Shown piece by piece: positions 10,234 to 19,197 of a stretch of 21,006 nucleotides of DNA. Below the pieces are notes generated by a model, which saw nothing but the letters and a program-made list of their open reading frames with translations, was not told the DNA's origin and did no database searches. Location of the stretch: contig JAHNZQ020003150.1 in NCBI GenBank assembly GCA_019155205.2, positions 337,005 to 358,010 of the forward strand, in the 5' to 3' direction. Each line of letters begins with the position of its first letter. The stretch's first letter is position 1. A program made the translations under genes and the position numbers. This DNA is from Gracilaria vermiculophylla. Lineage: Eukaryota > Rhodophyta > Florideophyceae > Gracilariales > Gracilariaceae.

Positions 10234-11321
10234 GACGAGACAATCCGTGGCAGTGGCTGATATGAGACGTGCGACAACTTGAGGGTTCCTTTAAGGGTTC
10301 TTGGATGTTTGAGAGCGCGTAGAGCGAGCGGGGCTATCTGTGGCCTTCTTGGCAGCTATTGCAGGCTTGAGAGCTTCTTTATAGTATCTGTTGACTTCAA
10401 ACAGTCATCAATCCAATGCTATTCTTCTTCATTTAGACATTGAGGACGGAGATAGAAAGGTGGTGGCCGTCGCGAAGTGCTCTGCCACGTGGATGGCTTG
10501 CAGGATGAGGAGGAGCGTGTGGCGTCTACTTGAAGTATTGTTGTACGAGAGTGAGGCTGTGACGCTCTTTTTATGCTTCCAGGCTTAGAGCCTCTTGATT
10601 TCTGTGGAGGGCCGTTGTCGATAATTTGGAATGCTTTTGGAACTGTCATCGCATGTTTCATGAAGCCTTTGAAATCGGAGTTGGGAGAGGCATGGGCCAA
10701 TCCCAAATAAGTTTGTAGACGTTGCTGAAGAGACCGTGGCTTGATTGCTGAGACGAGATGGCCGACTAAGAGCTTAGAATGCTCGTTTATGACCCAAAGC
10801 AAACGATTGCGTGCTAGTGATGACAGGTAGGCTGTAAAAATGTGTTTCATACGTAAACGAGAGGAGGGGTCACTCATGTCCATTGCAACCTCTTTTCGAA
10901 TTATGGCTTCAATTGTAGCGATGGTTATCATTTTGTTGTAGCTCTAAGCCTCTGATTCCAAATATGTCCGTAGTTACTCGTCTGTCAGTTCGTGAACTGT
11001 GTTTAAACCGGCGATACAGCCCAAATCGATCGATGACACGAGCCACTTGACATCCACACAGTACGAAAGATTGACTTGGTGAATAGGTTCTGTCGTAGTT
11101 GAGTCCACAACAACAAGTTGCAGGCACTGGGCCGTCACGTCTTTGATGTACAGGTCATAATGACGCAAGAAGACTCGGATGGCCTTTGGAGTGGTCGATA
11201 ACAGACGCGGATGATTAATTGAGAGACTGGCCGATGATAGCTGGTGCGGAATGTAGTTTTCCGCATGATTATCATCAGCGTTTGATGGGGATGAAGGATG
11301 TGGCGTCGTCGCGGACGCCAT
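10234..11321 (-). pseudogene. Gypsy gag with degraded zinc-knuckle region
   Basis: This is the structural protein that packages the RNA in the virus-like particle. The N-terminus MASATTPHPSS is followed by a helical region with PKAIRVFLRHYDLY and NLSYCVDVKWL, then (after TAA 10974-10976 and a nearby TAG) a capsid-like segment with HLVSAIKPRSLQQRLQT and DFKGFMKHAM. Near 10390-10440 a Cys/His motif survives only in part: PQC, then H-WIDDC after an in-frame TAG. The linker (10234-10370) continues in another frame as KPAIAAKKATDSPARSTRSQ and reaches ISATATDCLVI at the solo LTR boundary. Resemblance to oomycete gypsy gag is by recall of the family. Confidence 0.75.
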
Positions 11322-11371
11322 TGTTGTTCATCGAGAAAAGTACGATATGACCGCAGTATCGCTGTGATCAC

Positions 11372-11585
11372 TGTGCTCGGATGCGGGGCAGAGCTGTGTG
11401 CAAGTGTGAAAGGCTCGATGCCTTTCAGTTTACTGAGAAGGCAAGAGGCTGCTCCTTAAGAGGGGCCGTGGTGTTTCCCTTTCTGGAAACACCATGCTAA
11501 GTGCTACCTACAAAGATGAAGTGCGCACTGCAACCCACGCGCTGGGTGGCAAGGCCTATGAAGTGGATTTTTCGCAAGCAGTACA
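11372..11585 (-). repeat. 5' LTR of the gypsy element
   Basis: A 214-bp partner of 5682-5895. On the minus strand it begins TGTACTGCTTGCG and ends CACA. The ATG of gag lies only about 50 bp downstream. The leader (11322-11371) begins with the palindrome GTGATCAC, and I could not match a known tRNA 3' end as primer binding site. Confidence 0.85.
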
Positions 11586-13159
11586 AGAGCCCACATTACG
11601 CCGAGCTATCTTTTCGGCTGAAGCCGACAACTGGATGGATGCAATCCGAAAAGAAGTTCGACAATATTCAAAATCTTGGAACATACGAATACGCCACATC
11701 TGATCACGGACAGGCTGTACCATCGGGGTTTATCTTTCGCCTCAAGCGCGGTCATGGAGATGTTTCACTACGTTTTAAAGCCCGGTTTGTTGCCAGAGGA
11801 AACTTTCAATCGATGTACGACAAGGACAGTCTTTACTCTCGAGTGTTGAAGTTCGATGTATTCCGGATTATGATGGCCCTTGCTACCGCCATGCAATGGG
11901 ACCCTGAGCATATCGATGTGAAAAGGGCTTTTCTACATTCGTCCATACCAGTAGATAAACCTATTTGGATAAAGCTATCCAAATATTCGCACATAGCAGA
12001 AACCAATGGAAGTGTTGTGAAACTCGAAAAGTCTCTCCTCGGCACGAGGGAGGAACAAAAACTATGGTATGAGAACCTGTCTCGATACCTCTGTCTCATT
12101 GGACTTAGCAAGCTCCGATCTGCTTCATACGTATTTTTTAACGAGCCTAGTACCAATAATGTCGTCATACTGGCCTTCATAGATGAAATAAACATCTTTG
12201 GATCTCCCAAACGTATTATCTGGGTAAATTATGAGCTCTCTACACATTACAGAATATCAGATATGGGCAAGGATGATCTTTACTTGGGTGTTTCTATTGC
12301 AAAAAAGACAAGCAGTATCTTTCTCCATCAACGCCTACTTACCGAAAACATTATCTGTATGTCTCGAACTGGCAGCGCCACTTCACTACACAACCCATTA
12401 CCACAGTCTTACTGTCTTTATGACCCTGTCACAATCCCAGATGCAACTGAATCTTTGGAAATGACACGAGCTCCTTACAAAGAAGTCACCGGCACTCTGT
12501 TATTTATACGCACATGTACACGCCCTGATTTTGCTACGACGGTCTCAATGTATGGCACGTATGTCTCACAACCACTCCCAAAACACTGGCAAACCATGAT
12601 GAAAGTCATTCGGTATTTGATTGGTACCATGCAATTTTTGCTTAGAGATACCTCCTAATGTGTCTATAACTCTTAAGACATGGTCTGACGCTGGTCGGGG
12701 TCGGGACTTTGACACGCATCGCTTCAGGAGGGGTCCGTCATCACTATTGGAGGTGTACTTGTTATTTGAATTTCAACGCTCCAGAAGTCTACTGCGCTGT
12801 CTACAACTGAAGCAGAGTTTTATGCTCTTTCCAAATGTATTAAACAGACCAACTGGTTGAGAAACGCCATGAAAAAACTCGGATTGCAGGTTACCTATCC
12901 TTTTCTGCTCTCACAAGACAATCTTAGAGCAATCTGGTGGACGCAAACCGATTTCGTTTGGCGAAACGTCTAGCACGGTGAACTACGGCATCATCATGCG
13001 ACTGATGCAGTGAACGAGGGGGTGGCTTTTATCAAACATTTTTCATCAAAATAAAACCATGCTGACATGTTCATCAAGTCTCGGATTGCTGATCTGTTCA
13101 CTTACCATCGAAAAGCTCTCCATATATCTACAATAGCGGTCGAAGGGGCGTCCCAGTGA
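11586..13159 (+). pseudogene. Outer copia reverse transcriptase and RNase H
   Basis: Resumes the copia polyprotein after the gypsy insertion with EPTLRRAIFSAEADNWMDAI. After a frameshift near 11660 a long frame runs to TAA 12656-12658. RT blocks: VPSGFIFRLKR, FKARFVARGNFQ, HIDVKRAFLHSSIP, KLEKSLLGTREEQKLWY. The catalytic box is FIDE (12176-12187) instead of the usual YVDD, so the second Asp has become Glu. GVSIAKK and GTLLFIRTCTRPDF follow. RNase H is scattered over frames: TWSDAGRG (near 12680), STALSTTEAEFYALSKC (from about 12787), SQDNLRAIW, and NHADMFIKS. The TGA at 13157-13159 ends the ORF at the LTR boundary. The 385-codon open part is long for such an old copy. Confidence 0.8.
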
Positions 13160-13340
13160 ATATGAGTCTTTGTTTGATATTTGCATTTATATAAGTATTG
13201 CTTTACTAAAGTCCGTTATGAATTTCGTACTGCTACTGTTTTAAGAGCGCATGTTTACTAGTTCTACATGCTCTCGTATGCTAATTAGGTCTATAAACCG
13301 AGAGCAATACGTCCGTCAATTATTGTCATGGAGGCTCTCA
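13157..13340 (+). repeat. 3' LTR of the outer copia element
   Basis: A 184-bp partner of 1972-2155 that begins TGAATATGAGTC and ends GGCTCTCA. It directly follows the copia ORF stop. GAAGGGG at 13142-13148 is a plausible polypurine tract just upstream. Confidence 0.7.
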
Positions 13341-13446
13341 ATTCTTTTCTTCTTGTTTCCATCTGAACAATGTTTCTGAGAAATAAGGATAGTACTCCAG
13401 CATTTTTTTAAACAATCTTTTAAATCAAAAACTGTATTAAACTAAT
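13341..13446. other. Short spacer between two copia elements
   Basis: 106 AT-rich bases with a T7 run and no coding signal. It is the only sequence separating the outer copia 3' LTR from the minus-strand copia. It should be part of the original target of one or both elements. Confidence 0.6.
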
Positions 13447-13727
13447 TGTAAATAGGTGTAGTATAGAGCTTAGGATAAACTTGAGTAAACGCACTGTTGT
13501 TTTATCTCGATGACTCGGCTTGACTTCTATCATTTATCAAACCTGGTCTGCAATTCTCTCTTATATAGTGTTCTCATAATGTTCCATAGTCTTCTAGAAC
13601 TTCTAATAGTTTCTATCACAAAGCATAAAATACTTCTACATAATTTCTTCTATAGAACCTTCTAGAAGTCTCTAGATATTTGCAGTTTCTAGTTGCTTCC
13701 TAGAAGTTTGTAGATGCTTCTACAACA
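13447..13727 (-). repeat. 3' LTR of the young copia
   Basis: Aligned by eye to 17848-18128 without indels: about 19 mismatches in 281, roughly 93% identity, mostly transitions. It carries the same GAACCTTCTAGAA (13655-13667) and TATATAAG (13560-13567 on the minus strand) as its partner. Confidence 0.9.
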
Positions 13728-13738
13728 CCCGCTCTCAA
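13728..13738 (-). promoter_or_regulatory. Polypurine tract of the young copia
   Basis: Minus-strand TTGAGAGCGGG sits directly against the 3' LTR start (TGTTG) and overlaps the TGA stop of gag-pol (13735-13737). The position is that of the plus-strand primer in LTR elements. It is short and contains one C. Confidence 0.6.
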
Positions 13739-16700
13739 CTTGATATCTGCTTAAGACCCAAAATGTCCATAAAAAACCAATGCTTGTTCTTCTGTAGAGA
13801 CTTTGTAAAAGTATCAGCTGCCATATGTTCGGTAGGACAGAATTTAATTTTTACTTCTTCATTTTTCAAGCAGTCCTGAATATAGAAATGCCGTTTGCCA
13901 ATGTGCTTTGAATTTCCATGGCTTTCTTCCATTTTTGAAATTGCAATTGTAGACAGGTTGTCAACAAAAATTAAAATAGCTTATTCTTCACTAATTTTAA
14001 GATCCTTCATGATTTTTGCCAACCATTTCCCTTCTTTGACTGCCTCTGTAACTGCAATTAATTCGGCCTCTGTGGATGACAATGCAACACAATTTTGCTT
14101 TCGACTGCTCCACGACAGTAAACAATATCCATAAAATGTAGCATATCCAGAAACTGATTTTCTGTTCTCCGTATTTCCCCAACTGGCATCACTGTAGACA
14201 TAAAACGACGGGTTGGTAGATTTTTTGTAAACGAGACAAAAATCTTTTGTCTTCTGAATATACCTAAGCACCCTTTTGCATGATTTCCAATGTTATGTGC
14301 AATGCTTTTTAGAAAACTGACATAATTTTCCAACTGCATATGCTAGATCAGGATGCATCCCTCGCGTAAGATACATAAGTGAACCAATTAATTCTCTGTA
14401 GGGAACGCCCATAATTTTTTCTTGAGTTCCACATTTTTATAAAGTACTGTTCACCTCCAAGGGTGTATTAATTTCTTTGCAGTTCTCCATATTAAATCGG
14501 TTGAGCACAGTTCCTGCGTAGGCACTTTGACACAATTTTAGAATTCCTTTTTCTCGATTATAGTCGATTTCAATGCCTAGCACATGCCGAATTTCTCCAA
14601 GATCCTTCATTTGAAATTTAGAACTTAGTTCTTGCTTCACAAAATTTAACGCCTTTGGACTTTCACTTGCCAGTATTATGTCATCGACATATAGTGAAAT
14701 AAATACTTCATGGTCATCAATATTTGCGACAAATATTCCACTGTCTCCATGAACTTTCGAAAAATTCACGTTGCTTAAAAGCGAGCTAATCATTTTGTAC
14801 CACGCTCTTGGCGCCTGTTTTAGTCCATATATTGCCTTCGTTAGCTTGCACATGTGATTAGGTTTTTTTTGAGTCAATAAAGCCCTCAGGCTGTTCCATA
14901 AAAATTTCTTATTCCAACTCTGAATTTAAGAACGCTGTTTTAACATCCATCTGGGTGATGAACATTTTTTGTTGGAGTGCAACAGCCAGAATAGTCCGTA
15001 AAGAACCCATGAGTACAACTGGAGCGTACGTTTCAAAATATTCAATTCCATATTTTTGCTGATACCCTTTGCACACCAGTCTTGCCTTAAATATTTTCTC
15101 TTGATTTTTGGTTTCGGGTTTTATCTTGAAAACCCATTTTGGTCGCAAAATATGCATGTCCGATTTTCGAGGGACCAGTTTCCAAGTATTATTCTCGTAT
15201 AAAAATTTATGTCGCTTTCCATTGCAGATGGGCAATAATTTTTCTGAACCCCTGACAGGGCCTCCTGTAAAATATTGGGTTCTGTTTCGTCTGCAAGCAT
15301 CATTACTGCACCGGCAGCAAAGTCCTCATTTTCATCAGCATGCTCATATGTGATCTATGTTGGCTGTTTTCTAGTTCTCCCACTTCCCCGTGGGATAATT
15401 TCTGGTGCTTGCGCATTTTCTGGAGGTGGGTTGTAAGCCTCAGAAGTTTCCAAATCATTTTCCTTTTCAGTTTTTGGCATTTCTTCTTTTTCTGGTTCAA
15501 AAGAAATTTATTCTTCCATTGAGATTATTTTTGGGGCTTCTAGAAACTATGCCGTTCCACTTACAACCACCCTTCTGGTTGAATTATCCATGAAGCGATA
15601 ATTTCTACCTTCGTATTCCAAAAATTTAAATAGCCTTGACTTGGCATCCCATTTCTTTCTATGATCATTTGGAATAAAAACATAGGCCTTGCACCCAAAT
15701 ACTTTGGGATGAGAAATATTTGGTTTCTTTCCGAACCGTTTTTCAAGCGGACTGCAACTGCCTAGAAGATTTGTACGAACAAAATTCCTAATCACATTTG
15801 CAGTTTGGATAGCTCTAGCCCAGAAAGATCTGGGAATGTCCTGAAAGTAAAGCATACATCTTGCTTTTTCACAAAGTGTTCGGTTAATTCTTTCCGCCAC
15901 ACCATTCTGTTGAGGTTGGTGTGCTCCAGTACCCTCGTGGATGATACCTTTGTGTTTGAAATACTTTTCAAATGCCTTAGAAAACTATTCTCCCCCTCTA
16001 TCAGTTCTAATTCGTTTGATAGAAATTCCTTCTTGATTTTCCACCATAGTTAGAAATTCTTGGGATTTTTCAAACGCTTCGTTTTTGGTACGGAGAAAAT
16101 ACACAAATGATTTTCTTGTGTAATCATCAGTGAAGGTTATGAAATACAATTTTCCTCCTTTGGATTTTGTACTCATAGGTCCACAAAGATCTGTGTGTAT
16201 GAGTTCTAATTTTCCCTTTGATTGAAAATTTCCTAATGACGGAAATGATTTTGAACTCATTTTCCCAAGTACACATCCCTTGCACGTACTTCTATCTTTT
16301 TGTTTCAATTTTTCTGGAACACCATCTGTGGTTTTCTTCGATACGATTTGGCTCAAGACTGATTTTCCAGCATATCCTAGTCTGGCATGCCAAAGTTCTT
16401 GCTCCGTTATAGTGGTTGAGTATGTTAGATTATTTTCCTCAATCTTCTTGGAGCTCTTAAACCAGTAGGTAGAAGTTTCTTTCTTGACCTGAAAGAGTTT
16501 TTCATTTGAATATTTGGATAAAATGGTGCACCATTCTTTTTGAAAATAAACGCGATGTCCACGTTCATCAATTTGCCCCATAGATAAAATGTTCATAGCA
16601 ATTTCCGGGACAAATAAAACATCTTACACATGCATTGTCTTCATAGACCCATTCATAGAAATTTCCATATGTATGCTTCCCTTTTCTATTGATTTGACAT

Positions 16701-17580
16701 GGGTTCCATCTCCTAGTCTGATAGTAACTGGCTCATTTCTTTTTAAAGTTTCCTCCATAAACCACATTCAATTATTGGTTATGTGGAAGGATGCACCAGA
16801 GTCCATATATCATGTTCCACAGATTTTTCTTTGGTGTTGGTCAGCCATCAAAAAATTTCCGGAGAACGAATTGCTCGTGTTGGGCTGTGTAGAATTTTTC
16901 GTGTCCTTTTTGAGTTTTTTTCTGTCCGCAATTTTGTGCCCTTTCTTTCCACAGTAGTGACAGTTATAGGGAAATTTGTATTTTTGATTGTTGAATTTTC
17001 CCTGTAGAAGACTTTCAGATTTTTCTTGCTCTGCAGACGATTTTAGGCTGGACTCTTCACCCCAAATTCTAGCGTGGATTTCTTTAATGCTTAGCTTTTC
17101 AGCTATATTTTCCAATGTAACAACCAAACTTTCATAGCTTTTTGGTAAGCTACGCAATAATCTCATAATATATTCTTCTTTTGTTTTATACACCCCGAGC
17201 AGTTACAATTTTGTTTTGAGACGTTTTACTTCTTCTATATGTTGTTTGGCTGATTCTTCTTCGTGGAGCCTTTTTGACGTAAAGCGCTCCTCCGTGTCCA
17301 TTTTGTTCGCCATAGCCTTATTTTTGTACACTTCTGTTACGGCATTCCAGGCTTCTGTACCTGTTTTGCTTGACGCAACATAGACTATTTGATTATCATC
17401 GACTAATAAACAAATATTTATCAATGCTTTCTCATTAGCAGTAGCATTATTTTATTCTTCTGTTACAGCTTTCCAATACCCCATCTTCTTAAGGTAATTT
17501 GTCATACGAAATTTCCAAGAGAAATAATTATCTCCATTACGTTTCTCTATTATGAACGTGCTTTTCTCTTCTATATACAT
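13735..17580 (-). pseudogene. Copia gag-pol polyprotein with several stops and frameshifts
   Basis: Starts at ATG 17580 (MYIEEKSTFIIEKRNGDNY). Gag contains the copia-typical NGDNYFSWKFRM, then a zinc knuckle CHYCGKKGHKIADR (about 16920-16962) whose final Cys is Arg. Protease: YMDSGASFH (Asp 16801-16803). Integrase: the HHCC region from WHARLGYAGK to CKGCVLGK, then HTDLCGP, RTDRGGE and QNGVAERINR. RT: WVFKIKPETK, MDVKTAFLNSELE, and intact YVDD (14680-14691). RNase H: SDASWGNTE (Asp about 14188-14190), STEAEL, FVDNLS. It ends QISS and TGA 13735-13737. In-frame breaks include TAA 17452-17454, TAA 17203-17205, TGA 16810-16812, a TAG at about 15985, frameshifts near 15200, and one in an A8 run near 14862. 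RT and integrase catalytic residues are otherwise preserved. Confidence 0.9.
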
Positions 17581-17847
17581 GTTTCTTGATGACGTGAATT
17601 AACGAATTTCGATTTTCGGAAATGACAGAGCGTACTGTAATGTACGGTCGATCACGGGTTTTGACGGTTTTGCCCGATTCTGATGGCACGGTTTTTGAAA
17701 TTCTGAGATCTATACTGCACGATTCTTTGATTTTCGTAGAACCTCGAACTTCTACGATGTTGTCCTGATTTCAAGTTCACAGCCGACTTCTAAGCTGTTG
17801 TACTAACGACGAGGTTGACTTAGGCGTAGTCTGGGCCCATAACCTAG
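17581..17847 (-). other. 5' leader of the young copia
   Basis: Untranslated stretch between the 5' LTR and the gag ATG at 17580. It holds the primer binding site at its LTR-proximal end. No upstream ORF of note was seen. Confidence 0.6.
17831..17844 (-). promoter_or_regulatory. Primer binding site complementary to the initiator tRNA-Met anticodon arm
   Basis: Minus-strand GGTTATGGGCCCAG lies three bases after the LTR end. Its complement, CTGGGCCCATAACC, equals the anticodon stem-loop of eukaryotic initiator tRNA-Met. Established knowledge: Drosophila copia is primed by such a half-tRNA cut in the anticodon loop. Confidence 0.85.
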
Positions 17848-18128
17848 TGTAAGAAGGTGTAGTACAGAGCTTAGGATAAGCTTGAGTAAAAGCACTGTTG
17901 CTTTATCTCGATGACTCGGCTTGACGTCTATCATTCATCAAACCTGGTCTGCAATTCTTTCTTATATAATGTTCTCATAATGTTCTATAGTCTTCTGGAA
18001 CTTCTAATAGTTTCTATCATAAAGCATAAAATACTTCTACATAATTTCTTCTATAGAACCTTCTAGAAGTCTCCAGTTATTAGCAGTTTCTAATTGCTTC
18101 CTAGAAGCTTGTAGATGCTTCTTCAACA
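17848..18128 (-). repeat. 5' LTR of the young copia
   Basis: Minus-strand U3 begins TGTTGAAGAAGC and the LTR ends CTTACA. It includes the heat-shock-like cluster and the TATA box given separately. The primer binding site follows within three bases. Confidence 0.9.
17961..18068 (-). promoter_or_regulatory. LTR promoter: TATA box with heat-shock-element-like GAA/TTC cluster
   Basis: TATATAAG lies at 17961-17968 (minus strand). Upstream of it, GAAccTTCtaGAA (18056-18068) fits the three-unit heat-shock element nGAAnnTTCnnGAAn exactly. A TTCnnGAA pair (near 17993-18001) and many further TTC/GAA units lie between. The three-unit core is identical in both LTRs despite about 7% divergence. Heat regulation is inference from the motif; heat-shock elements in a copia LTR are known from plant ONSEN. 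Confidence 0.5.
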
Positions 18129-18130
18129 CC

Positions 18131-18622
18131 CTGGAAGTGTTCCGGAATAGACTTAGAGCAAAGCCGTCTGAATGTCTTGGTGAAGGGACTGATAGCAAGA
18201 AAGCCTTGCTTGATGCTCTCAGAAAGGGATTGAAGGGAATTACATTAGATGGGAATGATGACATAATATTTCCGACGGTTTGAGACAGAACACATACATT
18301 GTATGTTACAGTTAGGGACGGAAAAACCGGGAAGTCTTTTGGCGCAAGTGTGTCAAGGCGACTTGAGGATTTTGAATATGAGTCGGAGAGCGTGAAAGAG
18401 TACTCGTACGCCACTTAGGCGAAGGAAACTCTGGAACCCCTCAAAGAACACGATCGTTTTCAATTTCTGCTATCAAAACTTTTGGCTATGTAGGAAGCAC
18501 AGAAGAAGCTGCTTAAAATGCAAAAGGAGCTTAAAAGGAAAGTGATAAGGCTCAAGGGAAATAAGCGTTCTGGTGCCCGGGACCTTGCCGTTGATCTCGA
18601 TCAAGCTTTGCTTAGGGAGGAA
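18131..18622 (+). pseudogene. N-terminal part of a decayed retroelement ORF, coiled-coil-like
   Basis: The frame begins right at the copia LTR edge, so the 5' part is probably cut off by that insertion. It reads LEVFRNRLRAKPSEC, then LRKGLKGITLDGNDDIIFPT, then TVRDGKTGKSFGASVSRRLE. In-frame TGA, TAG and TAG interrupt it. The end is strongly helical and charged (AQKKLLKMQKELKRKVIR, then ARDLAVDLDQALLREE) before a TAA at about 18623. Function is not recognised; a gag-like or nucleic-acid-binding role is a guess from the neighbouring RT. The opposite-strand open frame over these bases has no family resemblance. Confidence 0.45.
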
Positions 18623-18624
18623 TA

Positions 18625-19190
18625 AACCCCTTAGATCTTGGCGTCGGCTCAGTGGGATCGGAGCGAGAGGGTGATGCAGAGATTGTCAAGAAAAACAATA
18701 AGATATCTAATAAAAAAATTTCAAATATTCGTGGTCCAAGCTTCCCTGAGCAGTCCTTGATTGTGGACTAGGTACTGGAATAAACTATGCTCCGATTAGC
18801 TCTCAAAACCTGTCCGACTCTGTTGGCGTGGATTGTGGCTCGTGAGCTAGACCATACTCTGAGTATTCGAGAAAGTGGTGGTCCATCTAAAACAGTAAAC
18901 TACATTATAGATTTTGTCGGGATCATGCGAGCCCTGCGTGAATTCGGGGTCGGAGTAGTCCGTCGCCTTTTAATGGCTGTTGTTATGGCAGATACATCGG
19001 GCAGATGCGAGACTGCCACAGAATTGAATTAGAATAATGAAGAGCATATACCGGAAACTTACAGCCAAAGGCTACTCAAGTCGTCTTAGCTACGTCCAGA
19101 GCTAGGGAAGTGCCCCCGAACGTCTGCACCGCAAGGTAGGGAGACCAAGTAGAAGGGTTTTCTGTGTCTACAAAAATAATAATAACAACT
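18625..19190 (+). pseudogene. Middle part of the decayed retroelement ORF
   Basis: After a frameshift near 18622 the reading continues NPLDLGVGSVGSEREGDAE. It passes two stops just before 18787, then is open to TAG 19030-19032 with ESGGPSKTVNYIIDFVGIMR. The same frame continues after that stop as NNEEHIPETYSQRLLKSS. The stretch 19080-19190 is scrambled; a Cys-containing reading (TCANECDKQATYASPSVC) in another frame could be a former zinc-binding segment. No domain is recognised. Confidence 0.35.
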
Positions 19191-19197
19191 TGCGCCA

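Larger units (their letters stand above)
5906..11321 (-). pseudogene. Gypsy gag-pol polyprotein, multiply broken
   Basis: The ORF starts at ATG 11321 (context ACAACAATGG) and ends with KDLGL and TGA at 5906-5908. Domain order is gag, degraded Cys/His motif, aspartic protease, reverse transcriptase, RNase H, integrase, chromodomain. The original single frame is now cut by stops (for example TAA 10974-10976 and a TAG just before the PR-linker) and by several frameshifts (near 10370, 9530 and 8415-8450, among others). A 551-bp solo LTR also sits between gag and protease. The open segments match on amino-acid level across the breaks, so the decay is by point changes and small indels. Domains are listed separately. 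Confidence 0.85.
5682..11585 (-). mobile_element. Ty3/gypsy chromodomain retrotransposon inserted in the copia element
   Basis: A complete-length but dead element on the minus strand. The 5' LTR is at 11372-11585, the gag-pol ATG at 11321, and the ORF stop at 5906-5908. A polypurine-like AGAAGGGCAG lies at about 5896-5905, directly followed by the 3' LTR at 5682-5895. Both LTRs are 214 bp. The flanking five bases are GAAGC (5677-5681) and AGAGC (11586-11590), a poor match but consistent with a mutated duplication. Without the solo LTR at 9678-10228 the element is about 5.35 kb. Family knowledge: gag, PR, RT, RNase H, IN and chromodomain in one ORF is the layout of the oomycete gypsy elements this resembles. 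Confidence 0.85.
1972..13340 (+). mobile_element. Old Ty1/copia element interrupted by two later insertions
   Basis: The ends are two direct LTRs of 184 bp each (1972-2155 and 13157-13340). Copia RT and RNase H in the same orientation lie just before the right LTR. Removing the gypsy element (5682-11585) and the solo LTR (2159-2721) leaves about 4.9 kb, a normal copia length. The two coding halves join in frame across the gypsy insertion if one 5-base target duplication is removed: the left half ends in NAINISEK and the right resumes as PTLRRAIFSAE. No target duplication is visible at the outer ends (CTCGG before 1972, ATTCT after 13340). A slightly earlier left LTR start at TG 1963, matching a degraded 13149, is possible and would fit a GAAGGGG polypurine tract at 13142-13148. 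Confidence 0.75.
13447..18128 (-). mobile_element. Young full-length Ty1/copia retrotransposon (4,682 bp)
   Basis: Two 281-bp LTRs (13447-13727 and 17848-18128), with primer binding site, gag-pol and polypurine tract in the right order on the minus strand. LTR ends on that strand are TGTTG...TTACA. The bases outside the LTRs (CTAAT on the left, CCCTG on the right) are not a target duplication, so one end may have been altered. Domain order gag-protease-integrase-RT-RNase H is copia. The sequence style resembles animal copia elements more than the older copia at 1972-13340. Confidence 0.9.

Noticed and set aside
11494..11703. Copia reading frame that seems to begin inside the gypsy 5' LTR (reading THALGGKAYEVDF before QEPTLRR)
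   Set aside because: The first part is the 214-bp gypsy LTR, which is also present at 5682-5895. Copia sequence only begins after 11585; the open frame across the join is accidental.
18037..18414. Minus-strand frame of 125 codons across the copia LTR edge
   Set aside because: It crosses the LTR boundary, has no family resemblance, and the plus strand over 18131-18622 reads more like a decayed protein.
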